In this document: positions 53,936 to 62,772 of the stretch, piece by piece
Layout of the letters: each line of letters opens with the position of its first letter
Numbering within the stretch: the stretch's first letter is position 1
NCBI RefSeq assembly: GCF_001427795.1
Contig: NZ_LMHJ01000001.1
Span: forward strand, 2,443,664-2,507,663
Direction: 5' to 3'
From: Nocardioides sp. Root682
Lineage (GTDB): Bacteria; Actinomycetota; Actinomycetes; Propionibacteriales; Nocardioidaceae
DNA length: 64,000 nt
Notes under the pieces: model-generated
Database searches by the model: none
What the model saw: the letters and a program-made list of their open reading frames with translations, nothing else
Told to the model about the DNA's origin: nothing
Program-made: the position numbers and the translations under genes

Positions 53936-54919
53936 CTACGCCTGCGCGGGAACATTCCCGGCGGTTGCGGCGGCGTGGTCGAGGAAGCCGATGTACCGCT
54001 CGGCGTCCAGCGCAGCGGCGCAGCCGGTGCCCGCGGCGGTGATGGCCTGGCGGTAGACGTGGTCCACCAGGTCACCGGCGGCGAAGACACCGTCGATGTT
54101 GGTGGCCGTGGAGCCCGGCTTGACCAGGACGTAGCCGTTGTCGTCGAGGTCGACCTGCCCGACCAGCAGCTCCGAGCGGGGCTCGTGGCCGATCGCGATG
54201 AACAGGCCGGTCGCGGGCAGCTCGCTGAGCTCGCCGGTCACGGTGTCCTTGAGGGTCAACGACTCCAGCGACTCCTCGCCGTTGATCGTCTCGACCGCGG
54301 AGTTCCAGATGATCTCGAGCTTCGGGTCGGCGAAGGCCCGCTCCTGCATGATCTTGGAGGCGCGCAGCTCGTCGCGGCGCACGATGAGGGAGACCTTGGA
54401 GCCGAAGCGGGTCAGGAAGGTGGCCTCCTCGACGGCGGAGTCGCCACCGCCGACCACGGCGATGTGCTGCTCGCGGAAGAAGAACCCGTCGCAGGTGGCG
54501 CAGTAGGAGACGCCGCGACCGGACAGCTTCTCCTCGTTGGGCAGGTCCAGGTGGCGGTAGCCCGAGCCGGTGGACAGGATCACCGAGCGGGCGGTGTACG
54601 TCGCGTCGGCGGTCTTGACGATCTTGATGTCACCGGTGAGGTCGACCTCGATGACGTCGTCGGCGATCAGCTCGGCGCCGAAGCGCTCGGCCTGGGCGCG
54701 CATCTCGTCCATCAGGGCCGGGCCCTGGATGCCGTCGCGGAAACCGGGGAAGTTCTCGACCTCGGTGGTGTTCATCAACGCACCACCAGCGGTCACGGAG
54801 CCCTCGAAGACCAGGGGGGCGAGCTGGGCGCGGGCGGCGTAGATGGCCGCGGTGTAGCCGGAGGGCCCGGACCCGATCACGATGACGTTGCGCGTCTCGG
54901 AGGTGGCGGCGGTGGACAT
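53936..54919 (-). CDS. trxB: Thioredoxin reductase
   Basis: 327 residues. FAD-binding [20 protein letters not shown], the redox motif [14 protein letters not shown]-binding [15 protein letters not shown] and C-terminal [20 protein letters not shown]. It passes electrons from NADPH through FAD to thioredoxin. In mycobacteria trxB-trxA follow sigM and its anti-sigma gene, as here; in Streptomyces the thioredoxin operon is controlled by a disulfide-stress sigma factor. Confidence 0.97.
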   Translation of the reverse strand: MSTAATSETRNVIVIGSGPSGYTAAIYAARAQLAPLVFEGSVTAGGALMNTTEVENFPGFRDGIQGPALMDEMRAQAERFGAELIADDVIEVDLTGDIKIVKTADATYTARSVILSTGSGYRHLDLPNEEKLSGRGVSYCATCDGFFFREQHIAVVGGGDSAVEEATFLTRFGSKVSLIVRRDELRASKIMQERAFADPKLEIIWNSAVETINGEESLESLTLKDTVTGELSELPATGLFIAIGHEPRSELLVGQVDLDDNGYVLVKPGSTATNIDGVFAAGDLVDHVYRQAITAAGTGCAAALDAERYIGFLDHAAATAGNVPAQA

Positions 54920-55015
54920 GGAACTCCCCAGGTTGATCGGACAGGCTGCTACGACGATTGACTCGATGGTGCAACCAGATCGTAGGCGCCCGGATTCCCC
55001 AGGGCGATGCTGGCC

Positions 55016-55882
55016 TCAGCCGGTGGCAGGCAGCGTGGTCGAGTGCAGGACGTCACCGGTCCCGCACGCGAGCACCTCGGCTGCCTGGGTCTGGCCCACG
55101 CGCTCGCGGAAGGCCACGACGGCTGGCTTGCCGTCGTACAGGACGCCGACGAGGTAGCCGAGGCCGAAGTCGGCCGGCTCGCACATGAAGTCCTTCGGTG
55201 CGGTGAGCGTCGCGCCGGTGTAGTCGGCGGCCGCCGGGTGGGGCAACGTGATGTGCTGGAGCGCGACGAGGTCCTCGCGGAGCCGGTCGGGGCGCACCTC
55301 GCGCAGCGGTTCGTCGGTCACGATGCGCCGGGGCTCGACACCGAGCCCGGGGGGAACCTCGGGCGCAGCCTCCTGGTCGGGCGTCGCTTCGCCGGCCTTG
55401 TCCTCCACGGACGACGGTGACTCGGCCAGGGCGCCGGCGTCGCTGCGGGCCGGGTCGTCGTCGGACATCTGGTCGGCTGCGGTCGACGCGTCACCGCTGC
55501 CATCGCGGTCGCTGATGACGCCCGCCCCGACAGCCCCCGCAACGACCACCGCCGCCGCAGCGAGCAGGAACCGGGCGCGCACCCGCCGGTGCCGGGCGAA
55601 CGGGTCCAGGGGGAGCACCCGGTGGTCCTCGGGGTGGGAGATGTCCGGTGTGATCCCGCGGTCGGCGGCCAGCGAGGTGATCACGGCATCGAGCCGGGCC
55701 GCGATCTCCTCCGGCATCGGCTCCGGACCGCCGGCGTCGGCGAGCGCGCGTCGTACGGCGGCGTCCTGGGCAGGCGTGAGCGGCGCATCGGCGCTGGCGC
55801 TCTCGTCGGTGCCGTCAGCGCTGTCGGTGCTGTCGGTGCCGTCGGTGGCAGCCGGGTCGATCGGTTCGAGCGGGTCAGTCAT
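55016..55882 (-). CDS. Membrane protein in the SigM anti-sigma position
   Basis: 288 residues: an Asp/Thr/Ser-rich N-terminus, a cytoplasmic helical part (LTPAQDAAVRRALADAGGPE, EEIAARLDAVITSLAADRGI), one membrane helix at about 109-128 (RARFLLAAAAVVVAGAVGAG) and an extracytoplasmic domain with two cysteines. Its place after sigM matches the Mycobacterium gene thought to encode the anti-SigM factor. No zinc-binding HxxxCxxC motif is seen, so an anti-sigma role is inferred from position and topology. ATG 55882 follows AGGGGACC. Confidence 0.75.
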   Translation of the reverse strand: MTDPLEPIDPAATDGTDSTDSADGTDESASADAPLTPAQDAAVRRALADAGGPEPMPEEIAARLDAVITSLAADRGITPDISHPEDHRVLPLDPFARHRRVRARFLLAAAAVVVAGAVGAGVISDRDGSGDASTAADQMSDDDPARSDAGALAESPSSVEDKAGEATPDQEAAPEVPPGLGVEPRRIVTDEPLREVRPDRLREDLVALQHITLPHPAAADYTGATLTAPKDFMCEPADFGLGYLVGVLYDGKPAVVAFRERVGQTQAAEVLACGTGDVLHSTTLPATG

Positions 55883-55944
55883 CAGGTCCCCTGGCAATCG
55901 GACGCCGGCCGGTCCCGGTGGGTGTCGGTGGGTGTCGGGCGGAG

Positions 55945-56676
55945 TCAGTCGGTGGTCGGCGCGCCGGCCGGGGGAGGCCCACGTGTCGCCAGAGGTCCGA
56001 CGTGCGGGTCCGCCGCAGGGTTCCCGGGTACGGCGTCGCGCGCGGCGGCAGGTGCCACCACAGCGGCGTCCTCACCGTCGTGGAGCACGTCGGCCAGCAG
56101 CCCGGCGAGGCGGGCGCGACCCCTGGAGCAGCGACTCTTCACCGTGCCCTCGGCGCAGTCGAGGATCCGGGCGACCTCCGCGACGGGGTAGCCCTCCATG
56201 TCGACGAGCACCACGGCCGCCCGCTGCTCGACGGGAAGCGTCGCCAGGGCGGCGCGGACCCGGTCGCGGCGCTCGAGCGCGACGCTGGCCTCGGCCGGGT
56301 CGATGCTGTCGCCGACGGTGGTGTGGGCACTGCTCGCCTGCTCGTCCAGGTTCTCGGGCAGGGATTCTGCCCGTCGTACCTTCGCCGAGCGGAGCCGGTC
56401 GAGGCAGGCGTTCACGACGATGCGGTGCAGCCAGGTGGTGACCTGGGCGTCGCCGCGGTACGACGACGCCCGGCGGAAGGCCGCGATCACGCCCTCCTGG
56501 AGCCCGTCGGCCGCGGTCTCGGGGTCGCTGCAGGTGCGCAGGGCCACCGCCCACAGCCGGTCGCGGTGCCGGGCGAAGAGGATGCCGAACGCCTCGGCGT
56601 CACCGGCGACGTGGGCGGCGAGGAGGTCGGAGTCCGGGAGCTCGGAGTCGGGGAGCTCGCGGGGCTCACTCTCCAC
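55945..56676 (-). CDS. sigM: ECF sigma factor SigM
   Basis: 243 residues. Region 2 (DLLAAHVAGDAEAFGILFAR, TWLHRIVVNACLDRLR) and region 4 (LPVEQRAAVVLVDMEGYPVA, EVARILDCAEGTVKSRCSRG) are clear; a variable tail of about 50 residues ends the protein. ECF factors direct RNA polymerase to stress promoters. GTG start lies within the end of the pseudokinase gene (11-bp overlap). Gene order murJ-pseudokinase-sigM-anti-sigma-trxB-trxA matches the mycobacterial locus. Confidence 0.94.
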   Translation of the reverse strand: MESEPRELPDSELPDSDLLAAHVAGDAEAFGILFARHRDRLWAVALRTCSDPETAADGLQEGVIAAFRRASSYRGDAQVTTWLHRIVVNACLDRLRSAKVRRAESLPENLDEQASSAHTTVGDSIDPAEASVALERRDRVRAALATLPVEQRAAVVLVDMEGYPVAEVARILDCAEGTVKSRCSRGRARLAGLLADVLHDGEDAAVVAPAAARDAVPGNPAADPHVGPLATRGPPPAGAPTTD

Positions 56677-58633
56677 GGACCACCACCTCAGAGATCTCGG
56701 CCCGGAAGTCTCCAGCGACTTCGGGCAACACCGTCAACCAGAGCACAAGGTAGCGGCCCGTGAGCGGCGTGGCCGCCACGCCCTCGGCTGCGGGAGCCAG
56801 GGTGAGCCGCCCCGACCCGGTGTCCGTGGCGACCGGCGTCCCCGTGGGCGCGTCCTCCGGAAGCGTGTCGTACGCGTAGAGCTGGACGGTCCCGGAGCCC
56901 TCGGCGAGACGGAGGTCGACGGTGCTGACGTCGCGCTTGCGGCCCAGGTCGAGGATCAGCCCGACGCCTGTCTTGAGCCCGAGCGGCGGCCCGAACTGGT
57001 CCTTGTAGGTCGCGGTGTTCCAGCTGGTGGCGTTGTTGCCGTCGAACAGGTTCGGCAGGCCGTCGGGGTTCTCGCCGTCCTCGCCGAGCGGGTCGAAGTC
57101 GGTCGGGCGCACCCCGGTGATGACCGGAGCCTCGCTGGCCTCGGGGCTCGACGGCTGGCTCGGGTCCGGGTCCGGGTCGCCGCCCAGCGCCGTACGGCCG
57201 CGGCCGAGGTTGAAGGCGATCGCGACGGCCACCAGCAGGAGCACGGCGAGCGCGACCACCATCGCCAGGCGCAGCCAGTTGCGGCCCGGCACCGGCTCGG
57301 CCTCGGTCGTGTCGGAGGAGTCCGCGGCGGGCGCGCCGCTGGGGTCCCAGGGCCAGTAGCCGTGGGGTCGGACACCGTCCTCGCCGGGATCGCCCGGATG
57401 CGGACCGGTCAGGGGTACGGCGTCAGGTGGCTGGCGTCGTACGGAGGGACCGTCAGGTGAGTCGGGCGCGAAGAGCGGGCGTTCGGGCGGGTCCTCGAAC
57501 GGCGGCGGGGGCGGAGGCGGCGTGCTGCGGGTCCGCAGCCACTGGACGTCGTCGTCGTCACCACCGAAGAGCGGGATGCCGGCCTCAGTGGGGAGCTCGG
57601 ACACGAGCGGGATGGGCGGCTCCTCCGGCTCCGCGGGCTCCTCCGGTGCCGGGCGGGCGTCCTCGCGCTCCTGGGTCCGTTCGTCGACCTCGAGCACGAT
57701 GGGTGCCGTCGGCTCCGGCTCGGGCGGCACCACCGGCAGGTCGTCCTGCGAGGCGTCGTGGGGCAGCGGATCGAGGACCGCGGGGAGCCAGATGGGGCGC
57801 AGCTCGTTGATCGGCGGGATGGACTGCGCCAGCGCGTCCGGCATCCCTGCCGGGTCCCCGACGAACGCGAGCAGCTCCGCCGCGATGCCCTGGGCGGTGG
57901 TGACGTCGGGGTGGTCGGAGCCGAGCCGGCGCCGGCGGCCGTGGTCCTGGGTGCAGTCGAACTCGCGCCAGAGCAGGTCCAGCGGCTTGGGCACGCCGGC
58001 GCGGACCTGGCGCGGGCTGAGGAAGGCGTCGTTCTCCCGGGGCGCTGCGGGCACGATTGATCCGGACGGCCCTGGCCAGGTGGCGGTCAGTGCGCAGTAG
58101 AGGAGTCCACCGAGGTCCTCGAGGTCGCCGCGGACCTCACCGGGCGGCAGGCCGTGCAGGGCCGCATCGACGCACATGCCGATGATCCGGACCGAGCCGT
58201 AGCGGTCGATCAGGATGTTCTCGGGGTTCAGCCGGCCGTGCGTGACGCCCGCGGCGTGGGCCCGGGCGATGGCCGACGCGACATCAGCGACCAGCCAGGC
58301 AGCCCGGCGCGGGCCGAGCGGGCCGACGTTGGTGACCAGGATGTCGAGGGAGATCCCGGTGCCCCACTCGTTGACGACGAAGCAGCGCCCGGCCTCCTGC
58401 TCGGCGTCGAGCACGCGCAGGATCCGCGGGTCGAGCACGGATGCCGACGTACGAGCGGCCTCGACGAGCCCGGGTGCGCGGGGGTCGTCCTCGGCGATGA
58501 CGTGCAGGGCGACGAAGCGTTCGAGGACGGCGTCGCGGGCACGCCAGAATCGCCCGCCGCCCGTCTCGCTCAGCAGGTCGATCAACCGGTAGCGGCCGGC
58601 GAGCACATCCCCCGACCGCGTCGACGTCGCCAC
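56666..58633 (-). CDS. MurJ-associated pseudokinase with discoidin-like extracellular domain
   Basis: 655 residues. The first about 250 form a protein-kinase fold that has lost catalysis: the beta-3 lysine is His (VALHV), HRD is replaced by HGRLNPENILI, and DFG by IGM. A Pro/Glu-rich linker of about 210 residues leads to a membrane helix (LAMVVALAVLLLVAVAIAF) and a C-terminal domain with LFDGNNATSWNTATY, typical of F5/8 type C folds. In Mycobacterium this module is fused to MurJ and, when phosphorylated by PknB, binds FhaA. GTG 58633 follows AGAGAGGG; ATG 58660 is an alternative. Confidence 0.88.
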   Translation of the reverse strand: MATSTRSGDVLAGRYRLIDLLSETGGGRFWRARDAVLERFVALHVIAEDDPRAPGLVEAARTSASVLDPRILRVLDAEQEAGRCFVVNEWGTGISLDILVTNVGPLGPRRAAWLVADVASAIARAHAAGVTHGRLNPENILIDRYGSVRIIGMCVDAALHGLPPGEVRGDLEDLGGLLYCALTATWPGPSGSIVPAAPRENDAFLSPRQVRAGVPKPLDLLWREFDCTQDHGRRRRLGSDHPDVTTAQGIAAELLAFVGDPAGMPDALAQSIPPINELRPIWLPAVLDPLPHDASQDDLPVVPPEPEPTAPIVLEVDERTQEREDARPAPEEPAEPEEPPIPLVSELPTEAGIPLFGGDDDDVQWLRTRSTPPPPPPPFEDPPERPLFAPDSPDGPSVRRQPPDAVPLTGPHPGDPGEDGVRPHGYWPWDPSGAPAADSSDTTEAEPVPGRNWLRLAMVVALAVLLLVAVAIAFNLGRGRTALGGDPDPDPSQPSSPEASEAPVITGVRPTDFDPLGEDGENPDGLPNLFDGNNATSWNTATYKDQFGPPLGLKTGVGLILDLGRKRDVSTVDLRLAEGSGTVQLYAYDTLPEDAPTGTPVATDTGSGRLTLAPAAEGVAATPLTGRYLVLWLTVLPEVAGDFRAEISEVVVRGE

Positions 58634-58678
58634 CCCAGTCCCTCTCTGATCGTTTGCCATCCTAGGAGACCGTCAAGG

Positions 58679-60376
58679 TCACCTGCGCCGGAACCGCGCG
58701 GTGATCGTGGAGACCACCGAGGTCACCTCGTCCAGGCGGAGCAGCTGAGCCGCCGCGAGGAAGGCACCGCCCGCCCCCGCGGTCACGATCGCCGCCTCCA
58801 GGACCGACCAGCTCCAGTGGGGACGGGAGACGACCTCGGCGATCGTGTCGGTGACCACGAGGTCGAGGAACAGGCCCACGCCCAGCACGACCGCGGCGGC
58901 GAGGAGCAGGCGCAGCACGAACCCGGCCCAGGCCCGGACCGGGCGGGGCGCCGCGTCTTCACCGGAACCGAGCAGCCGGAGCAGCACGATGGTCGAGATC
59001 GTGGCGCCGACGGTGTAGGCGCCGGTGTAGGCCACGACCAGCATGGGCGCGGTGTGGTCGTCGTCGACCAAGCTGACCAGCACCGTGGCGAGGGCGATGT
59101 TGGTCGCTGCGATCGCGCACTGCACGAAGAAGACGGTGCGGTTGCGCTCGAGCGCGTAGAACCCGCGCAGCACCAGGTAGTGCACCGTGAAGGCCACGAC
59201 GCCCAGCCCGAACAGCACCATCGACGGCTCGAACCTTCCGGCCTGCCCTGCGGTCGCACCGTGTCCCCACAGCACCGTCGCCAGGGGCAGCGCGAGGGCC
59301 GGCAGCAGGGCCGCAAACGGTACGACGACCACGAGCGCCGTGCGCAGCGTGCTGCCGAGCGTGGCACCCAGCGCGGCGAGGTCGCCCCGCGCGGCGGAGG
59401 CCGAGAGGCGGGGCAGGATCGCGGTCGCGAGCGAGACCGTGATGACCGAGTGCGGCACCATCACCGCGAGCATCACACTGGAGTAGATGGTGATACCGGT
59501 GCCCTCGGCCGACGAGGCCGTGCCCCCGGACGCGAGACGCACGACGACGACGTACGCGATCTGGTTGACGACGACGAACAGCACGGTCCAGACCGCCAGC
59601 CGGAAGGTCTGGCCCAGGCCCACGCCACGGAAGTCGAAGCGTGGCCGATAGCGCACGCCGGCGGCCCGCAGGTAGGGCACCAGGACCAGCAGCTGCGCGG
59701 CGATGCCGAGGGTGGAACCGACGCCGAGGAGCAGCTCCTGACGGGGCGTGAACGCGCCCTGCTGCTCGGTCAGCGTCGCCGCGCCGAACACCACCAGGTA
59801 GGTCACCAGCACCGCGATCGAGATGATGTTGTTGGCGATCGGCGCCCACATCATCGGGCCGAACTTCCCGCGGGCGTTCAGGATCTGGCCGACCAGCGCG
59901 AACATCCCGTAGAAGAAGACCTGCGGCAGGCAGAAGCGGGCGAAGTCGATGGCGGACTGGCGCTGGGTGGCCAGTGCCGGCTCGTTGTAGTCGTTGTTCA
60001 GCATCACCTGCATGACCCACGGTGCGGCCACGACCAGCAGCACCGTGACGGTGGCGAGGAAGCAGATCGCGAGCGTCATCACCCGGTCGACGTACGCCGC
60101 ACCGCCGTCGGTGTCGTTCTTCATCGCCCGCACCAGCTGCGGGACGAGGACGGCGTTGAAGACCCCGCCCGCGATCAGGATGTAGAGCATGTTCGGGACG
60201 GTGTTGGCGATGGTGAAGATGTCGGCGTGCAGCGTGACGCCGAGCGCCGCCGCCAGCAGGGTGGAACGGATGAAGCCGCTGAACCGCGACACGACGGTTC
60301 CGGCCGCCATCACGGCGGTGTTGGCGAGGATCCGCTTCTGCTCGGTGGAACCGGTGCCTGCGGGGGCCTCGCTCAT
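58679..60376 (-). CDS. murJ: Lipid II flippase MurJ
   Basis: 565 residues with about 14 membrane spans of the MviN/MurJ family: VSRFSGFIRSTLLAAALG near the start, NMLYILIAGGVFNAVLVPQL, QVFFYGMFALVGQILNARG and a central cavity rich in Arg. MurJ moves lipid II across the membrane for peptidoglycan synthesis. Unlike the mycobacterial protein it has no fused cytoplasmic kinase-like domain; that domain is the next gene. ATG 60376 begins 7 bp after the DUF6049 stop. Confidence 0.95.
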   Translation of the reverse strand: MSEAPAGTGSTEQKRILANTAVMAAGTVVSRFSGFIRSTLLAAALGVTLHADIFTIANTVPNMLYILIAGGVFNAVLVPQLVRAMKNDTDGGAAYVDRVMTLAICFLATVTVLLVVAAPWVMQVMLNNDYNEPALATQRQSAIDFARFCLPQVFFYGMFALVGQILNARGKFGPMMWAPIANNIISIAVLVTYLVVFGAATLTEQQGAFTPRQELLLGVGSTLGIAAQLLVLVPYLRAAGVRYRPRFDFRGVGLGQTFRLAVWTVLFVVVNQIAYVVVVRLASGGTASSAEGTGITIYSSVMLAVMVPHSVITVSLATAILPRLSASAARGDLAALGATLGSTLRTALVVVVPFAALLPALALPLATVLWGHGATAGQAGRFEPSMVLFGLGVVAFTVHYLVLRGFYALERNRTVFFVQCAIAATNIALATVLVSLVDDDHTAPMLVVAYTGAYTVGATISTIVLLRLLGSGEDAAPRPVRAWAGFVLRLLLAAAVVLGVGLFLDLVVTDTIAEVVSRPHWSWSVLEAAIVTAGAGGAFLAAAQLLRLDEVTSVVSTITARFRRR

Positions 60377-60383
60377 GGCCTGC

Positions 60384-62684
60384 TCATGACGTTGCCTCGA
60401 GGGCCTCGGCGTCCTGCTCGGCGTCCTGCTCCGGGTCCTGCCCGGCGTGCCTCCGGAACCGGCGCACCAACCGGATCCCGATCGCCAGGAACAGGATCGC
60501 GGCGCCGGTGCCGATGATGATCCAGATGACGACACCGACCTGGCCCGAGCGCAGCGGCAGCGCGTCGTCCGCACCGATCGCGACGCCGTCGGGGTCGGTC
60601 ACCCGGAGGGTGACGTTGTGGACGCCGGTGCGCGACATGTCCGCGGTGATCGGGACCGACGTACGGCTGTTCGCGGCGAGCCGGACCGGGTTGGCGACGC
60701 CGATCCTCGCGCTCTGGTCGGTGCTGGCCGCGACGTTGATGGTCACGGGGTAGGGCAGCGCGTTGCGGACCGAGACGCTGAAGCCGCCAGACGTGCCGGA
60801 CAGGGTGACGCCGTTCGGGGCGTCGATGGTGACCTGGCCGAGCTGGTCCTCGATCCACTGCCGGGTCCGGGTCAGCCGGGCAGAGGCCTCGGTGTCGCCG
60901 CGCAGGGCGTACGACGTCCCGGCGAGCGCCTCCGCGACCAGCTCCTCGCCGATGTCGTAGTCCTCACCGAGGATGGCCTGGAAGGAGCGGGCAGCCCGGA
61001 TCAGCTGGCCTGCCTCGATCAGGACGCTGGAGCTGACCTCGTCCTTGGTCTGCGCCTTCGGGTAGGAGAGCGCGCCCGCGTCGATCTGCCGGGCGTCGGT
61101 CCCGGGGCCTTCGGTCGGCTGCGCCGCGGCGACCATCTCGCGCAGGCTGGTCAGGTCGAGCCAGGGGACGGCGAGACCCTCCCAGAAGGCGGCGGCGTCG
61201 TTGGCCGTGACGGTCTCGGGCAGCACCACGACGAGGGGTTCAGGGACCTGGTCCTTCGCCGTCACCAACCGGATCGCGGCTTCGCTCAGGATCCGCTGGC
61301 GCAGGGCCACCGCAGCGGTCACCGGGTCCGGGCCGGGCCCGCCGGTCGCTGCCGTCGTCGCGGTCACCACGACCGGGCGCTCGCCGATCAGGCCGTCGGA
61401 AGGGGGCCGGTCGGAGAAGCTCTCGGTCGGGAACACCTGGTCGCCGAGCAGCACCACGGCTCCGTCGTCGACGGTCTCGATGCCGGCCGCGCTGAGGTAC
61501 CCGTCGGGGCCGGTGACCGCGGACAGCGGTTCCACGCCCCAGTCGTCGAGCTCGGCGCTGGCGTGGGCGCGAGCGGTGCCGTAGAGGCTCGGCAGGTGAC
61601 GGGCCGCGGCCGAGAGGTCCGGGTCGCCGTACGGCAGGGCGGCGACCGTGTCGCCGGGGAGCACCGCCTTGGCCTGCAGCAGCCACGAGGTCGCCGCGCT
61701 CACGAGCGGGTGGTCGGCGGCCAGTCCGGGCTCGTCGGCCGCGCCCTCGTCGGACTCCTCGTCCTCGGACGGTTCATCGCTCGGCGAGGGGTCCTCGGGA
61801 TCGGGGGCCGGAGCGACGTCGCGCGGCAGGTTGCGCCGTGCGAGCTGGCGCACGGCGTCGAGCACGGCGGGATCGACCAGCCACGTCACCGGGTTGAGCC
61901 CACTGGCCGCGCCGAAGGCCAGCGGTCCTCCGAGGGGGCCGTCGAGGGTGAGGGCCTGCTGCCAGGCCGCCGTACGGCTGAGGGACCCGTCCGTGGCGTG
62001 CGTGACCGGGGCCCGCAACGGCATCACCACGGCGGTCTCGACGGTTCCGTCGACACCCCGTGGCACGTAGGGCAGGAAGGTGCGCGCGCGGCCGTCGGCC
62101 ACCAGGTCGCGTGGCGTGCTCGGGCTCGCGCCCAGGGCGTGCACCCCGAACCAGTAGACACCGGCGCTCGGGGAGGGGAACCGCGTCCGCAGTGCGGCCT
62201 GGGGTATCCGCAGCGTGTACGTCGCCACCTGGCCCGGCACGAGAGCGGCCACCTGTGCCTGGACCGCGGTCATCCGGTCGCCGACCGGGGCCTCGGCGTC
62301 CTGGTCGGCGGCGACCTCCAGCTCGGCGGACGTGGTCATCACGCTCGCGCAGATCGTGCAGTCGGGCCCGGAGCCGAACATCGGGTAGAGGCTGACGTCC
62401 GTCCAGGTCTCGAGGCCGACGTTGGTGATCGTGCCGCGCACGACGAGCGGCCCCGAGCGCGGCAGCGCCCCCGGCGTCAGCTGGTCGATGGTGATCGCCA
62501 GTGGCGCGTCGTCGCCGTCATCGTCGGGCGTCGTCGCCACGGATGGGGTGGCGGTGGGGGCGTCGTACGCCGGGACGGTGGTGTCGTCGGCGCTGGCCGC
62601 GGGACCGCCCAGGACGCTCGCGGTGAGGACCAGTCCGGTCAGTCCACCCGCGAGGGAGCGCAGGGGAGAACGACGGACGACCAC
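60384..62684 (-). CDS. DUF6049 exported membrane-anchored protein
   Basis: 766 residues. GTG start, signal peptide (LAGGLTGLVLTASVLGGPAA, cleavage near ASA-DD), a large extracytoplasmic part, and a C-terminal helix (VGVVIWIIIGTGAAILFLAI) followed by an acidic cytoplasmic tail. The region before the anchor looks like immunoglobulin-type beta sandwiches (GFSVSVRNALPYPVTINVAA). The family occurs beside murJ in actinobacteria (the gene before mviN in Mycobacterium). Its function is unknown; cell-wall assembly is a reasonable inference from context. Confidence 0.85.
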   Translation of the reverse strand: MVVRRSPLRSLAGGLTGLVLTASVLGGPAASADDTTVPAYDAPTATPSVATTPDDDGDDAPLAITIDQLTPGALPRSGPLVVRGTITNVGLETWTDVSLYPMFGSGPDCTICASVMTTSAELEVAADQDAEAPVGDRMTAVQAQVAALVPGQVATYTLRIPQAALRTRFPSPSAGVYWFGVHALGASPSTPRDLVADGRARTFLPYVPRGVDGTVETAVVMPLRAPVTHATDGSLSRTAAWQQALTLDGPLGGPLAFGAASGLNPVTWLVDPAVLDAVRQLARRNLPRDVAPAPDPEDPSPSDEPSEDEESDEGAADEPGLAADHPLVSAATSWLLQAKAVLPGDTVAALPYGDPDLSAAARHLPSLYGTARAHASAELDDWGVEPLSAVTGPDGYLSAAGIETVDDGAVVLLGDQVFPTESFSDRPPSDGLIGERPVVVTATTAATGGPGPDPVTAAVALRQRILSEAAIRLVTAKDQVPEPLVVVLPETVTANDAAAFWEGLAVPWLDLTSLREMVAAAQPTEGPGTDARQIDAGALSYPKAQTKDEVSSSVLIEAGQLIRAARSFQAILGEDYDIGEELVAEALAGTSYALRGDTEASARLTRTRQWIEDQLGQVTIDAPNGVTLSGTSGGFSVSVRNALPYPVTINVAASTDQSARIGVANPVRLAANSRTSVPITADMSRTGVHNVTLRVTDPDGVAIGADDALPLRSGQVGVVIWIIIGTGAAILFLAIGIRLVRRFRRHAGQDPEQDAEQDAEALEATS

Positions 62685-62772
62685 GTTCCGAGGGTAGTGG
62701 GGGCACCCGGCGTGCCAGCGGACCCCACGGCGAGGAAGGGGTCAGCGCCCGCAGCGCCTAGACTCCTGCGCC

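Noticed and set aside
55016..55882. Zinc-binding anti-sigma (ZAS) domain
   Set aside because: No HxxxCxxC motif present, so only position supports an anti-sigma role.
58154..60517. 787-codon rightward frame opposite murJ and the pseudokinase
   Set aside because: Antisense shadow rich in Arg/His/Asp, no fold.
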